DNA of 64,000 nt from contig NC_134109.1 in the NCBI RefSeq assembly GCF_040939455.1, forward strand, positions 68,054,501 through 68,118,500, in the 5' to 3' direction. Made by a program: the position numbers and the translations under genes. This DNA comes from Microcebus murinus. Taxonomy: Eukaryota; Chordata; Mammalia; Primates; Cheirogaleidae. Positions 24,140 to 36,960 of the stretch are shown one piece after another. The first letter of the stretch is position 1; every line of letters begins with the position of its first letter. Under the pieces are notes generated by a model. That model was not told where the DNA came from and ran no database searches. It saw only the letters and a list, made by a program, of their open reading frames with translations.

Positions 24140-24432
24140 ATTAGATGATCTTCACATAATCCCAGCACTTTAGGAGACCAAGGTGGGAGGATTGCTTGAG
24201 CCCAGGAGTTTGAGACTAGTCTGGGCAATAGTGATACTCTGACTCTCCAAAAAATGTAAGAATTAGTCGAGAGTGGTGGCATCTTCCTGTAGCCTCTGCT
24301 ACTGAGAAGGCTGAGGAAGGAGGATCACTTGAGCCCAGGAGTTTGAGGCTGCAGTGAGCTACAAAGATAACACTGCACTCTAGCTCAGGCAACAGAGGGA
24401 GACCCTGTCAGTCAATAAATCAATAAATAAGA
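24140..24432 (+). repeat. Alu SINE, dimeric, sense
   Basis: Left arm from 'taatcccagcactttaggag' through an A-rich linker (ccaaaaaatg), then right arm with 'gaggctgcagtgagctac' and 'gcaacagagggagaccctgt', ending in a (tcaataaa)-type tail. The first ~15 bases of the left arm are degenerate. Divergence is high, consistent with an old Alu subfamily. Confidence 0.9.
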
Positions 24433-24659
24433 TGTTCATTTTTTTTCTCTTAACACAAGTATTTTAAAAATCTTTTGAGTGGTTAATTTTATTTATTACA
24501 TGCTTATAGGATGCATGTATGAATTCTACCCCTCCTACTCTCATATACAAAAATAATGGCATTGACTTGATTTTAGTTTAAAAAAAGTTTTTCAAAAGGG
24601 TCTAAATCTGAGTACTCTCCTTAGAATGTGCTGAAAATTGTGAACATCACCCCTTTTAT

Positions 24660-24930
24660 TGGTCAGAGCAACACTCAGTGATGCTGCAGTAACAAACACA
24701 TCTCCCAATTTCAGTGGCTTAGCAAATAAAACATTATTTCTCACTCCAACAAGGTCTGTGAATTTAGTGCCTCCCTAGGGCAACTCCTGAGTGGTGACTC
24801 AAGGATCCAGTATCCCTTGTCTTTCCGTCATTGCAACACTGGCCTTCCAGAGTGAAATTCCACAGGGAAGAAGAGAGCTGGAGGGCCACTCAGGGTTCTC
24901 CTTAGCCCAGAAATAGCACTCATTGCTTCT
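24660..24930 (-). repeat. Diverged interspersed repeat, family uncertain
   Basis: 'gctgcagtaacaaacacatc' followed by 'tcagtggcttagcaaataaa' and 'attatttctcactc' resembles a common mammalian repeat with 'cagtggcttacaacaac' text. I cannot assign the family, and the strand is a guess. Confidence 0.35.
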
Positions 24931-25229
24931 GCTTACAGCCTGCTGGCCAGGTGACCAATCTACCTGCAAAGAAGGCTTGAAAATATATACTTCCTATGTA
25001 TTCAGAAGAAGGAAAACAAAACACAGTTTTGTGAACACCTAGAATTAATTCTACAGACCCTCCATGTGCATCACGGAGGAAAACTTGAGAAGCACTTTTT
25101 GAAATTCTGAAACTCACATCGGGTAACTTGAATTTGATCTCATAGTGAGACTGCACCATTCCCCTTTTAGAAATCTGTGACTGATCCGTTGTCTGCAAAC
25201 AAGTAAGGCATCTTTAACAAGCCCATCTC

Positions 25230-25470
25230 TCTTGGGGTCTCTTACAACTCTACTTTTTCATTTCCATATTTACTCTTATAGTTCAAACCCTTCTCATCTT
25301 TTCATGGAATAGTTGAAATAGTCCAATCACTGGTCACCTCAGTTCTTCTCATTGTTCCCACCCCAACCAAATCATCATCATTTCTTCAGCACTGTGTGGT
25401 CTCTCCACCTTGTAGGTTCCAAGGCCCATTAGTGTCTAAATTACTCCCATGGTGTGTAAGAGTCACCTTA
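25230..25470 (+). repeat. L2-like fragment
   Basis: C/T-rich text with 'tcacctcagttcttctcatt' and 'cactgtgtggtctctccacc' resembles degraded L2 3' sequence. Weak. Confidence 0.3.
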
Positions 25471-26169
25471 CTTTAAAAGTATGAGGATTCTTCATCCCTC
25501 AGTATCTAAGATCCTTCACACAAGGATTGTAAATGGTTTATAATACCACTTATTAAGCTTAATAAGTGAAATGTGATATATTTTTAAATTGGCCGAAATC
25601 TTTATCTTTTAGATGTCATTTTGTTAACATTTCAACCTATATGTTGGCTAGGGATGGAATATACTGGAAGTTCATTCTTTTAAATTGACTTCTCAATCAT
25701 AATCCTTTTATAAAGTGTGGTATTTATACAGAGGAGATGTGAAAAACACACCTTCCTTCATATCGTAAACGGAATAAACACAGGAAGGAGCAAAATCTGG
25801 TTTGGTTTTCACTCACTCTGTGTGTCATCTTTTTCCTGTCAGACCCATAACAACAATTTTTGGAAACAGTGCTATTTATATTAAAAACAAATTTTTCCAT
25901 ATTAATCAAAATATCTTCAACTTGATGTATTTTGTACATGATTATATCTTTGATAGAATTTTTAAAAATCCCCCCAAAATTTAAAATTTTTAAAAATGCT
26001 GTATAACTTCAGTTTTATTTACCATATCCAGAAGTCGATCCTTTCTATGTGCTAATTAGAATAGCACAGTCCAAGATGAATGCCAATGAAAGTAAGGATT
26101 TAGGTATAAATAGTAACCTCATCGCATCTTTGCAAAACCAAAAACATCTTCCATTCTTTATCAGTTCAC

Positions 26170-26500
26170 TGTCCATTCAATGGGCCTCTGTTGTACACCT
26201 ACTAATTGATAGACATGGTGCCTGGAGATGCAAAAAAAAAAAAATGAGGTTACCCCTGTGATCAAGAAGCTCCTCGTTAAAGAGTTATACAAATAAGTAG
26301 ACGAGCAGTTTGGGTGCATTGTAATAAATGCTCCATTAGAGAAATGCAAAGCATGGGTAGAATACCTCCCTCAGCCTCAGGGAATCAGAACTGGATTCCT
26401 GGAACAGGCATTGTGACGAAGGTCACTAAGCTGATGAAAAGAGCTGGAGACATCAGGCAGAGAAAGGACCATGCAAGTGCCCTGCTCATATCCTAGGTGA
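26170..26500 (-). repeat. L2 3' fragment, antisense
   Basis: 'gtacacctactaattgatag', 'gacatggtgcctggagatgc', then 'gatcaagaagctcctcgtta' and 'aataaatgctccattagag'. This is the antisense L2 3' pattern (caggcactgtgctaggtgctggga... / ..aaggagctcacagtctag). A 13-A run interrupts it at 26231. Confidence 0.6.
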
Positions 26501-26599
26501 ACCTGCAGTGTCATGTGGCTGGGACAAATGACAATCGAGTCTTTATGCTTTAAGACTTTACCTCACAAGGTGTACCTTTAAGAAACTGTAGAAAGTCAT

Positions 26600-26825
26600 G
26601 GTACTAAAAATAGTGATTTTAGAAGTCAACTGGACTTGAATTCAAATCAAGATTTTATCACTAACAGTATAATTTTAAGTGAGTTTCTGAGTTTCATCAG
26701 TTTTAAAAGGGGAATAATAGTATCTATCTTAAGGGGTAGCCATTAGGATTAATAGAATAATAAATACAAAGCATTTAGCACAGTTGCTGGTATAGCAGGC
26801 ACTTAGCAAATCGTAGTTTCTAATA
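26600..26825 (+). repeat. MIR SINE, sense
   Basis: In order: 'gtcaactggacttgaattcaa', 'gtgagtttctgagtttcatc', 'ggggaataatagtatctatc' and 'tggtatagcaggcacttagc'. MIR core and 3' end. Confidence 0.65.
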
Positions 26826-27654
26826 ATAGTGCAAACGGAAATGGGTTGCACTTGTCACTTTGGTCATAGGCATCCAGGTCCTCAGTGACATTCTTTCCTT
26901 CAGTTTGCCTCTTGTTAATATGAATTGAAAACGTCTGTGTTTAAAATGATGCAGTGTGGATTAATTCCTCTGTGTAATTGATAGTAATTTGATTCCATTG
27001 ATGATAATTGTAGTGGATTTTAATGACTGGTTGGCAGGGGTTTTTAGAGCATCCTTCTTGGGAAGTAAATATGTCACAGGAAATCATTAGTTACCCAACA
27101 AGACACATTAAGACCATAGAATGATGAATGAATAGTCATAAAACCAATTGGGATTTCATATCAATTTCAAAATTAAGTGATACCAGAGAGATGACAAAAA
27201 TCCCCCTGCAACTATTATCCTGGAAAGAAATTGTACTTGTATTAGCCTGGCTGCTCATTCATCACTATATTCCCAGTCTGTCTACAAAGTAGGATTTTCA
27301 GTTTTACCTTTACCAAATTAAACCAAGAAATTAAATGATTCTCAAGTCTGTGTGGGTGCCAGCATGAGACAGAGCCCTCGATGACAATGTCTAAAGCATA
27401 ATTGACCCAAACTTTGAAACTTAGGGATTTTACGAGCTTGCAAGCAAAGCTTGGTAGTGTTGTATATTGAAATCATGAACTGGTATACGTGTACGTGCTC
27501 GCTAAGGGGAAGCTCTCCAAAAGGCAGGCAACACTTTCCCAAGGAGACACGAGCATGGATTGTTTTAAGAAAATGAATTGTCAGATTCTTAACTTCCATA
27601 TATTCAATTTTTATTAAATTTTAGATAATATTCGTACAAAAAGCTTGAAGACTG

Positions 27655-27790
27655 AGTAGTCAAAAACATCCCTGAGCTCCAACCCAGCAAACTTGGCTTC
27701 TGGGGCCAGCTCTACAATTACCTGAGGTGTGCCCTTGAATAAATCCTTTTACTTACCCTCTGACCACAATTTTCTATAGAAGCTTGACCC
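27655..27790 (+). repeat. MIR-like SINE fragment, sense
   Basis: Degraded: 'cttctggggccagctctaca', then 'cccttgaataaatcctttta' and 'accctctgaccacaattttc'. Confidence 0.4.
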
Positions 27791-28030
27791 CTAAATTGCT
27801 CTCCAACTTCAACAATGGGGGTGTTTGCTTGTTTTTCATGAGGAAGTCATGCTCAATTCCCAAAAAACCTCATGACTTCATGACAGCAAGTACGAGATAC
27901 AGTTCTAATTAGTTTGGTAAAACTTCTCTGGACACATCCTAAATGTCACATATATATTTTTTCTTAAGCTAAAAGCACAGTAAACTTGTTTTTGCTTATT
28001 GCAAAGGATATTCAGCCTCAAATCTCATTC

Positions 28031-28038
28031 TTCTAGAG
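28031..28038. other. Target-site duplication, left, of the hAT element
   Basis: TTCTAGAG, repeated exactly at 28226-28233. The 8-bp length is characteristic of hAT transposition. Confidence 0.95.
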
Positions 28039-28225
28039 CAGGGGTCCTCAAACGTTTTAAACGGGGCCAGTTCACTATCCCTCAGACCGTTGGAGAGTGT
28101 GTACTGCGGGCCTGGGAGTGGGCTGCTAAGCAGGACAGGCAGCAGCGGCAAAAACACCCGACAGGCCGGATAAATGTCCTCGGCGGGCGGCATGTGGCCC
28201 GTGGGCCGTAGTTTGAGGATGCCTG
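28039..28225. mobile_element. Non-autonomous hAT DNA transposon (187 bp)
   Basis: The left end CAGGGGTCCTCAAAC and right end GTTTGAGGATGCCTG are inverted repeats with two mismatches. A perfect 8-bp duplication (TTCTAGAG) flanks the element at 28031-28038 and 28226-28233. The interior is CpG-rich compared with its flanks ('ggccggataaatgtcctcgg', 'cggcgggcggcatgtggccc') and has no transposase, so it is a MITE or deletion derivative. The sequence resembles hAT elements reported in strepsirrhine primates and some other mammals (OposCharlie or hAT1-type). If so, it should be missing at the orthologous human site. Family naming is from memory. Confidence 0.92.
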
Positions 28226-28589
28226 TTCTAGAGCCTCACACAACTTAATCTTTTATTGTTTTAATCCAAGACCATTTAATTTCCCACCCTATGTTAATAA
28301 GTTAGCTTTGGTGAACTCTTTCTCTTTGATGAGCACTCTTTATGTTTTCTACCCATTATATTTTATTTCCTATTTTTAAAAAATTATTTATTTTCATACA
28401 CTAGCACAAGACACATAATGCATGTGATGTATGGTCCTGGTACTCTGCTTAGACCAAGTATACAGAGATGATTTATATACATAAATCATACATAAGTATA
28501 CAGTCAAGGATTTTTAAGAAATTCGTAGTCTAATTGGCTAAGCCTACACTTAAACTGATAATTGCAGTATAATGTATTTCCAACACAGA

Positions 28590-28912
28590 GGAGGAAGCAC
28601 AACCTACTTTTTAAACTTTCGATGAAGTTCAATGTATCTACTTTTTCCTTTTGTTGCTTGTGCTTTAGGTGTCCTATCTAAGACCATTGCCTCAATTAGG
28701 GTCATGAAGATTTATGCCTTTGCTTTCTTCTAGGAGTTTTATAGTTTAGCTTCTATTTAGGTCTTTGATCTATTTTGAGTTAAATTTGTGCATGGTGTAA
28801 TACAGAGGTCCAAATTCATTCTTTCGCAACTGGATATCCAGTTAGTTGTCCCAGTGCCATTTATCGAAAAGACTGGTTTTTCCCATTGAATTATCTTGGC
28901 ACTCTCCTAGCT
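28590..28912 (-). repeat. L1M ORF2 fragment, antisense
   Basis: The + strand reads the reverse complement of L1 ORF2: 'ctaagaccattgcctcaatt', 'ttctaggagttttatagttt', 'ttttgagttaaatttgtgca', 'actggatatccagttagttg' and 'cccagtgccatttatcgaaa'. Old and frame-broken, about 320 bp. Confidence 0.85.
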
Positions 28913-28999
28913 GCCTCCTTGATACATTGTCCTGACTTAACTTTCCCTTATGCCAAATTCACCTTGTGTTTTCTTCTGCCTCTCAGGCTATTTCTTCTC

Positions 29000-29882
29000 A
29001 GTTTCCTTAGCAGGCACTTTTACTTCACCTTACTCTCAATGTTATAATTCTTAAAGGTAGGGTTTGCAAACATTTTCCCTTCTCTCTTTGGTGCTGATGC
29101 TCTTAGCTAAGCTTATCCTTTCCCGTTCTCTCTTTATGCTGATGACTCAACAAATTTTATCTCTATCCCAGACTTCTCCACAGAGCTTCACAGAGGAATA
29201 TCTATTTGCCTTATTGACTGCACTTGGATATCTCAGAGGCAGCTTAAGCATAACATTATCCAAAATGAAATACTTGATTCTCAGATCTGCTCACCCTCCA
29301 AGTAAATTTGTTTGTCTGACAGCTTTTTTTTATCTTGTAAATTGCACCACTATCTACCCAATTGCTCAAGCCAGAAAGCTGGGATTCACTCATTGCTCTT
29401 CCTTCTCCCTCATCTCCCATATTCAATCCACTGATATTTATCTTAAATCTTCTACTTATCTCATCTCCACTGGTATCATCCTAGCACAGGCCACCATATC
29501 TCTTACCTGAATTATGGCAATAGCTTCTTTACTGTTCTTTCTATCCCCTCTCTTGCTCCCATGCCTGAACTATACTGTTGTCACAATAATAACTTCAAAA
29601 ATTATCTCAGTCCAGATTATTCCTATTTTAAAACCCTGCAGTGACTTTTAGTTGCATTTAGATCTCTCATTACTGTGGTCCGTAAGACCCTGTATAATGG
29701 GACTGCCACTTATCTCTCTGGTGTCTTCTCAAGCCACTTTCCCGCTTTCGTGGCCACACCAGTCTTCTTTCCGTTCCTGGGACACACAAGGTTTTTTCCC
29801 CCTTCAAGCCTTTGCACATGGACTTTGCCCCAGCTCGTCTCTTCACATCACAGTTACCTCTTCAAACAGGTCTTCCTAACTG
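29000..29882 (+). repeat. L2 LINE fragment, sense
   Basis: A long, diverged match to L2: 'ccaaaatgaaatacttgatt', 'caccactatctacccaattg', 'caagccagaaagctgggatt', 'cctgaattatggcaatagct', 'tcaagcctttgcacatggac' and 'cttcaaacaggtcttcctaa'. The ORFs at 29064-29510 and 29652-29890 fall inside it and are chance open stretches of the fossil, not genes. Confidence 0.8.
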
Positions 29883-30439
29883 GAAGTTAGGAACCGAAAG
29901 AAGACTGGTGTAATGAGAGATCTGAATGCAACTAAAAGTCACTGCAGGGTTCCTTTTGAATACACTTTCGCAGCACAGTGTTCATTTAACTGTGTGGCAA
30001 TTGTTCATTGTGTTTTAATCATTTAATTTTTAGTCGTAACATGTATACGCACATGTTACAAATGTCCACCTGACCACACACACTCTGCCTCCTGTTTCTA
30101 GACCATAGCCCCTTGCCTGGCATGGGGCGGGGGTGTGTGTGTGGAGAGCACGTCTGCTTTGCCTGTGACTGTGTTCCCAGCCTGCTGCTGTGCCTGTGGC
30201 ACATTACACGTGGCCAAAAAGTATTTCAATGAATAAACAAACAAACCAGCAGGGAAATGTGAAAAGGTGGACTGACATCTGATGAGTATAATTTATCAGG
30301 TGGTCGTGGAAGGAAAGGGCATTGCTGGTTGAGTAACCAGAGTGTACAAAGTCTCAGAGGCAAGAAAAGAGATGGTATATGTAAGAATGTCAGTTATATT
30401 CCTTGGAGACTGATGGGTTTTTGTGCATAGAGAGGAAAC

Positions 30440-31990
30440 GCTTTTGTTTCATGCTCAATTTATTAAATATTTCTACTAGACAAAACTTGGAAAACCAAAT
30501 TTCTTTAAACTTTTAGACATTTGTTGGTGAAATTTAGTTCATTAAACTCCCTTCATTAAAGTTACAATCACATTTTAATAGCACTGATTATTTTGAGTAT
30601 TTTTAGATACTTTAAACAGATAAAACACATGTAAAAATAAGAATTACAAAAAAGAATATTACATTTAAACTTACTATCAACTAACAACACCAGGATTTTA
30701 TGTCTTCATTATTTCTTTACTCTTTCACACATCTTTCAAATTTAATCAAGTGCTTCCTTTCATATTTCCTAGGGCATTAGGTTGCCAATCAGTTGGGTTT
30801 TGGTGGTGCACAGGGCCTGGTTCTTCCAAGGTGATTCAGACTTGAGCCCTGGTTATCTTACTGGGTCTTTGTGTGAACTTCATGCTTCACTTCAGTAGCC
30901 CTGTTTAAGCCCAATTTCAACTTGATGGATTTTTCTCCCAGAATACTGAATCCTTTATTTTGCTTGGCCAGCATTACATAATCCTCCACCATATCATTAT
31001 TATACATCAGTCTGGTATGTTAGCATTATTGGAAACACACAGATGCCTTATTATCTAGAGGTTTCTTCACCTGGGAGATCAGTCTCCCAGATAGCCAAAT
31101 TTCCAAAGTAGAGAATACATTGACTACTTTGGAATGTGTCTCTCTTTCTACCAAGTGGGTATATTCATATTTGATCATTAATGCTCATCAGTCCTTTCTA
31201 TAAGTTTCTACTCTTTGTAATTTATTTGGCTTACTCATAATTTCTTGTATTTACCTATTGCTGCCACATAGATGGAGACAAATACATACCTTTGTATATA
31301 GATAAATACTTAGAAGAAATACACAAATATTTTAATACTTCTTACTAATTAAAATCAATAAAATTAAGCATCCAATTATAATCAATTTTATATTTAAACT
31401 TCATTTTTGTACATTTTATATCACCTCTTGTTTATCATTAAGAAGTTATGGCTTCCACAAAGTTATATAAAATTACTTTAATACATTTATTACGATAACT
31501 TTTATTAATACTGATGTTCTAAATATCACAACTAGCCCAGTGATCCACTTGAAACTGGCTTCTTTTTCCTTTTAGCACCATCCCTACCATCTTGGTATTA
31601 TTGCTGTCTGGCAATAATAAGGTATTTCAGGCCTATCTGAGTTTTCCTTGCCCCAAGGCATGGAATCTGCCACTTCCCAAAGAACTTTGCTTTCTTCTAG
31701 CAGAAAATATTGCTAGACACCAAAATCTGAGTGCTAGGTTTGCATTTGAGTACTAATGCTGCAGAAAGGAAAAACAAAATTGTTTCTGTTCATATTGAGA
31801 TACCCTTAGGAACAGAGCTGGACACAGTGTTCCTTGTTAAGCTTTTTATTCACATTGATTTTGTTTCAAATTTATTTGTGATATGTTCTACCTTTAGTAA
31901 GAAACTGGTCAAACTTTAAAGACTTTCTAAAACTTGTCAAGAAAACAGTGAGGCAGTAGACAGAGGTTGTGGAGCCTATGGGGGGTGGCA
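30440..31990. other. AT-rich intronic stretch, nothing recognised
   Basis: No repeat family, exon or RNA gene that I can name. The text around 30760-31140 is less AT-rich and could be an old unrecognised element. Confidence 0.4.
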
Positions 31991-31999
31991 GGTGAGTAA

Positions 32000-33050
32000 C
32001 CTGGAACTAGATCAAGAAGGGCCTTCCCTAGTTGCCCGTGTTGTGCTGGGGGAGAGCTGGCAAAGCATGACAACAAGAAAGTATCGTGATCTGGTTAGCA
32101 GCCTGGAAAGAAGATGAAGCACTAGAGAATTTACAGGCTGGTGGCAGGAAAACCATCCAGGCTGCTGTGGTTGTCCAGTAAGACTGAACAGATCTAAAGC
32201 ACCATAGGGACTAGAAATGACAGGGAGGGCTAAGCGAAGAGCCCCTGCTGAGACAGAGTGCCCTGGACTCATGAACACCTGGGTGTGTGACATCAGGTTA
32301 GAGTCAAAAGTGAATTGAGCATAGCAGGGCCATTAACTAACACAGTGAATTCAGGAGGAGGAGGTCAGATGGAGGGTGGGGAGGGAAAGATTGGGTTAAC
32401 ATTAGGTATAATTCGTGAAGCAGACAAGTATAGGCAGTGCCTGGCACGTATGTAATAAATGGGCTCGGTTATTACTATTGATACGAGCTGTATTGCATTC
32501 ATACTGCATCACTAGCATATGCTAAGTGTATATTTCACTTAATTCTTACAAAGGAACCCCATGAAAAATAGGTACTGTTTTTATTGCTATTAAACCGATG
32601 AGAAAACATAGGTATGTAGAGATTGAGTAACTTATCTGAGGCCACACAGTACGTATTTGGCAGAGCCATACTCAAGCCTGGACCTTTCTAATGTCATACC
32701 CCTAACCAGGAAAGGAGTGAAGGGAATAATTGAAGTGACAGGCAAGGACAAAGAGGTAGTGCGTTCCAGAAGTCAAGAGAAAGAGCAGCCTTCAGGAGAA
32801 GTCAGTCCGTTTGTGGTCTGGTGCCCAAGTGGAGATAACTTAAAATAGACAATGGACTCAATAGGTCACTGAGTTTGAGAGAACAATGTTAGCAGCGTCA
32901 GGTGGAGGCAGTCCCCTGAAGTTTCACATGATTGGGAAGTGTGACAGGTAGCAAGAGTAGTAGACTACTCCTTCACAAATGTTCCTGGTGATGGGAGTAG
33001 GGACAGAAAGACTCTTTAGTGCCAGGTAATTGAAGTTTACCCCTTTAGTT
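32000..33050 (-). repeat. L2 LINE fragments, antisense, with a MIR inside
   Basis: Antisense L2 text: 'aggctggtggcaggaaaacc', 'ggctgctgtggttgtccagt', 'gactcatgaacacctgggtg', 'caggaggaggaggtcagatg' and, after a MIR at about 32410-32700, 'gtcactgagtttgagagaac'. The pieces are collinear with the L2 consensus read backward. Boundaries approximate. Confidence 0.55.
32470..32705 (-). repeat. MIR SINE, antisense
   Basis: 'ttattgctattaaaccgatg', 'gagattgagtaacttatctg' and 'ggccacacagtacgtatttgg' are the antisense MIR core. A separate sense-like 'cagtgcctggcacgtatgta' lies just upstream at about 32434. Confidence 0.65.
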
Positions 33051-33054
33051 ATGG

Positions 33055-33255
33055 CTGAAGTTGAGTGTCTACTATGTGCCCAATACTGTTCTCAGTGCCC
33101 CATTTGTACATTACCTCATTGACTCTTCACACGGTCTTATGAGAAAGTACTAGACCAATCCCCATGGCAGGTGAGGAAACTAAAGCACAAAGGAGTAATT
33201 TATTCAAGGTCACGTGGCTATTAAGGAGCTGGCTCCCTATGTTGAACAGAATTTG
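33055..33255 (-). repeat. MIR SINE, antisense
   Basis: 'gtgtctactatgtgcccaat', 'gcaggtgaggaaactaaagc', then 'caaggtcacgtggctattaa' and 'ggagctggctccc'. Confidence 0.75.
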
Positions 33256-34559
33256 TTTTTTTAACCACAGTACTACTATGGTTAAAGTAGCACTGTGTAA
33301 AGGATTTTCGAATTGTATATATCCAAACTCGAGATTATAGTTGTTAAAGTAAGTCAGTAGCTTCCAACTGTAATAAAAGCAGAGACCTGCAGATCATAAC
33401 TGGTTTGTCATCAAACATAATCAAACACAGTGAACAAAATCCATGTTGCCAAATTTAGAGCCACTTTAGGTTTTTAACTTCAGAACAAGGGTTCCCTCTT
33501 TGAGGCTGCACTTCAGCCATCTGTCTGAGAACCTAATATTCTCGGAACAAAATAGAACCAAAAGAAATGTTCTTGAATTCATTTTTCTGATACTGTATAA
33601 CTCTTACATGAGCATATTTGTAAGAACCAAGGTTAAATAAACACTAATATTAAAGATACTGATGAGTTTTTCTGCATATCCTGAGTTTAAGTGTTTAAAG
33701 GGACATGAATAAATTATAAATGTTTGACCCTTGTCATTGGAAATATTGGAACAGTGAATTGAAAGGAGAATTTGAACGCATAGTTGTCTACAGGACAGGG
33801 AGGAGGCATTGGGCTTTTTCCTGAGTCTTTAGTTAGCCTCTAGGGCATGTCTGTGACTTGGAAACAGGCCCAGGTTCCACTAAATTTCCTTAACATAGCC
33901 AACAGAAGACATTTACCTTAGAGAACGGTCTGGTCTTCCTTGGCAACTCTAGCAATACATAACTACCAGGTCTCCTTCAAATAGGCTTTTGAGTGTATGG
34001 GTTTACAAAGTATTCCTGAGCCCTGAGTCCATTTTTCTTTGTCATTCAGCTCCAGGCAACAAACAAGTTTCTTGGTCCTTGAAATTAGCCACCAACTTGA
34101 GACAAAAGATAATTCTGGAACTGCCATTCAACATGCTATATCTGTTCCACTGCCTCTCTAAAGCAAGCCTTTTTAATGTAATTACATGACCAGTCTGTCT
34201 ATTATTAAATAGATGAAGACAGCCTGGATTTATTTATTTTTCTTCCTTTAACTTAGAAGTCAGCATAGTCTATTGTAGCATTTTCCAGTGTGAATTCTGC
34301 AGAACTCCACCCTAAGATATGCTATGCAAAAAAGCCCTGTGAGTAAATATGTTCGGGGAGTCTGCATACCATACCTCTCCTATTCTCACCCCTGCCTCCT
34401 TTTCATTTGCAGTTTACATTAGCATATTAAAGGTTCTCCAAAATCTTGCAATAAAGGAGCCTGGCTAGATCTCATTTCACAAAGTCATTTGCCATAGAAC
34501 TGAGTTTTCCTTGTAGCATTTTAACCCAAAGAATCACTTTGGCAAATGCTGGCCTAGCT

Positions 34560-34750
34560 GTTCAGAGCTTTGGGGTCAATAACTGGGTCATCTTAGGTAA
34601 GATACTTTACCTCCCTGAACATGCATTTTCCTCAGCTGTAAAATAAGGGTAAGAATATCTTCCTTTGAGGAATGGTGACACCTTACAATAGTACCTGCCA
34701 CCTAGTACACATTCAGTGAATGGTAGCTGTTCTGTGATTGTGATTGGCTG
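34560..34750 (+). repeat. MIR SINE, sense
   Basis: 'tgggtcatcttaggtaagat', 'attttcctcagctgtaaaat', 'caatagtacctgccacctag' and 'attcagtgaatggtagctgt'. Confidence 0.65.
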
Positions 34751-34999
34751 ATGTTCATACTGCATTCGTGCCCAGCAAGGGTTAACAACTCTTCCTTTTA
34801 GAAAGGCTTGATGGAACCAGGATTTTTAAAAGAATTTATCTGCTAAGTCATTACCACAAAAGTACAAATGAAATTTAACCTTTTGGAAGAATCTTCATCT
34901 TAAAAGAGGAAACTAGAGGTTGTCCAACATTGAAATGCAGTGGCGTGATTTAGTATTGATTAGTCAATGTAATGTAGATAAAGCTTGGTATTGTCTGAG

Positions 35000-36550
35000 C
35001 TCACAGATAAATAATGGAGTCTGTGAATTAAGAACTAACTTATTTCACTGGGTAGCCCTTTGCTATCACTCTGTTTATAGAAGTAAAAGCTAATGTCATC
35101 ATTTTTATTTAAATTATTATTCATCTGTAAAATGTTTGGTGCAAGTCACAGTACTAAGCAAGCCCCCTTTGAAACATCCTGATTACCATTTAGCTGAATG
35201 ACCACTGATGGGAGCAAAATAGTGTATAAGTGGCACTGAGTGGCTTTAGGACTAAGAGAACAAGCTGTCAGGGAACCAGGTCTCCATGTAACTTCTATTT
35301 TGCTAATGTGTCCTCTAGTGGTAGAGGCACTGAGCAATAAAATGGTCATAGATTGGAGGTAGAAAAGAAACAACAACTTTGTATCCAGTAAAATTAATTT
35401 GTATGTTACTGATACTGAACCAAACTTAAGTTGTACCTATGCCCTAGCCATGAAAATGGTTTTGCTACAAAAATTAGTACATTAAATGAGAACAGAATAG
35501 GGTCTATTTAATCTACTCAGAGAATAAATTATTATTGAATGCCTTGGGCACTCTGTATGAGAGTTACTAATGTTCCTGGTCTATTAACAGATTTAATATA
35601 AATAAATCTCCCTGCCAATTTTTGTAAGTTTATTTGAACCCAAATCCATTTTATACATATATATTATAATTTTTTCCCATAATTTCACATTGGTTTTCCT
35701 CTAAGATAGTTTAGATACATGAGGCTTTATTCCTAAGTGGTTATATTCATTGTGGAATGGAAGTAGTACAAGCAAAATTATTAAGAAATTTCTGTTTTGA
35801 AAGAATGCTATTAGCTAAGCATATTGACTCAGCACTGAGTATACAGGTGGGCATATATTTATCATTTATTTATTTTTCAGATGATTTTCTTGCTGCCTTG
35901 TTTTCCAAACAGGATGAGTATTTTACATTTCAAATATCTATATGTGCATTTGTTAAAAACTTTAATTACCAAGATATACCCTGAAGTCCAGGATAATCGA
36001 ATGAAATTATGTTGCTATTTGAGCTGTTGATATAGTTTATGTGCTTCTAAAAATCTTTCCTCTTCTTCTTACTCTGCTGTTGTCATTTTTCAATATACTT
36101 CACGCTTTTCCCTCATTTTCCTATATATTTAAATTTCTTTTAAGTATACTAACATGACCGAATACTATTTTTTTGTATTTATCTCAAATTACTCTCTCAA
36201 TAAAGTCTTCTAAATCACTTGACATATAAGATGCCAGCATATATATTTTTAAAAGCACACATTGAGTAGAACTGATGTGAAGACAACATTGATGAAACAA
36301 TATTGGTCTCTGCTCTATTCTCCAGAGACCAATTCAAAAATTAGTTGACTTCATTTGCTGTGGTTGACAGCTTCTCAGACTGCTTGAATAAATTTTGGTG
36401 TTAATATGCATCCTGTCTACTTGGAGAGAATTACTGTTCTGTCTGCCTCAGGAGACTGCTTTATTTTCAGATTTAACTCAGTTCGATCTGATAGGCCCCA
36501 ACTTTTGAGTTAGGTGTCCTATTTACGAAGCATGCCTTGATTTAATGAAT
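35000..36550. other. AT-rich intronic stretch, nothing recognised
   Basis: No named repeat or exon visible. Several T/A runs; ORFs are short and without content. Confidence 0.4.
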
Positions 36551-36559
36551 ATGTGTTCA

Positions 36560-36960
36560 ACTCCCTGTCTGAGCAACATGCTGTGCTACACACAGCAGGA
36601 TATACAAAGATATATACTGAGGATATCATGCAGGCCTCAAAATGCTTAGCCCCAAGATAGGAGAGAAGAGAGGGAGACATGCAATGGAATTGCATGGGAT
36701 TGCACCATTTTCCCAAAGTTCCCTAGAGAGCAGATGTGGTCTTAAGGGAGGCGGAGAGACTTCCATTGAGCACCTACAAGCACTGTTTCTTCATCTCCAT
36801 AGTAGCCATGTGGGGTGAATGGCATGACCTGCATTTTACAGAGGAAAAAACTGAAGATCAGATCAATGACATCGCTCCCTCAGTCAGTCAATCAATTGTA
36901 TTAACATAACAGTGCCTTGCACGTGGTAGGCACTTCGTGAATAGTTTGGAATGTTGAGTG
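36560..36960 (-). repeat. L2 3' fragment and MIR-like piece, antisense
   Basis: 'gtgctacacacagcaggata' and 'caaagatatatactgagg' fit antisense L2 3' sequence. 'gagcacctacaagcactgtt' with 'gcattttacagaggaaaaaa' fits antisense MIR. 'cagtgccttgcacgtggtagg' near 36911 is a sense MIR/L2 end. Mixed, diverged. Confidence 0.45.

Noticed and set aside
29064..29510. 148-codon ORF on the + strand
   Set aside because: It falls in an L2 LINE fossil in sense orientation; no L2 protein domain is recognisable and the surrounding frame is broken.
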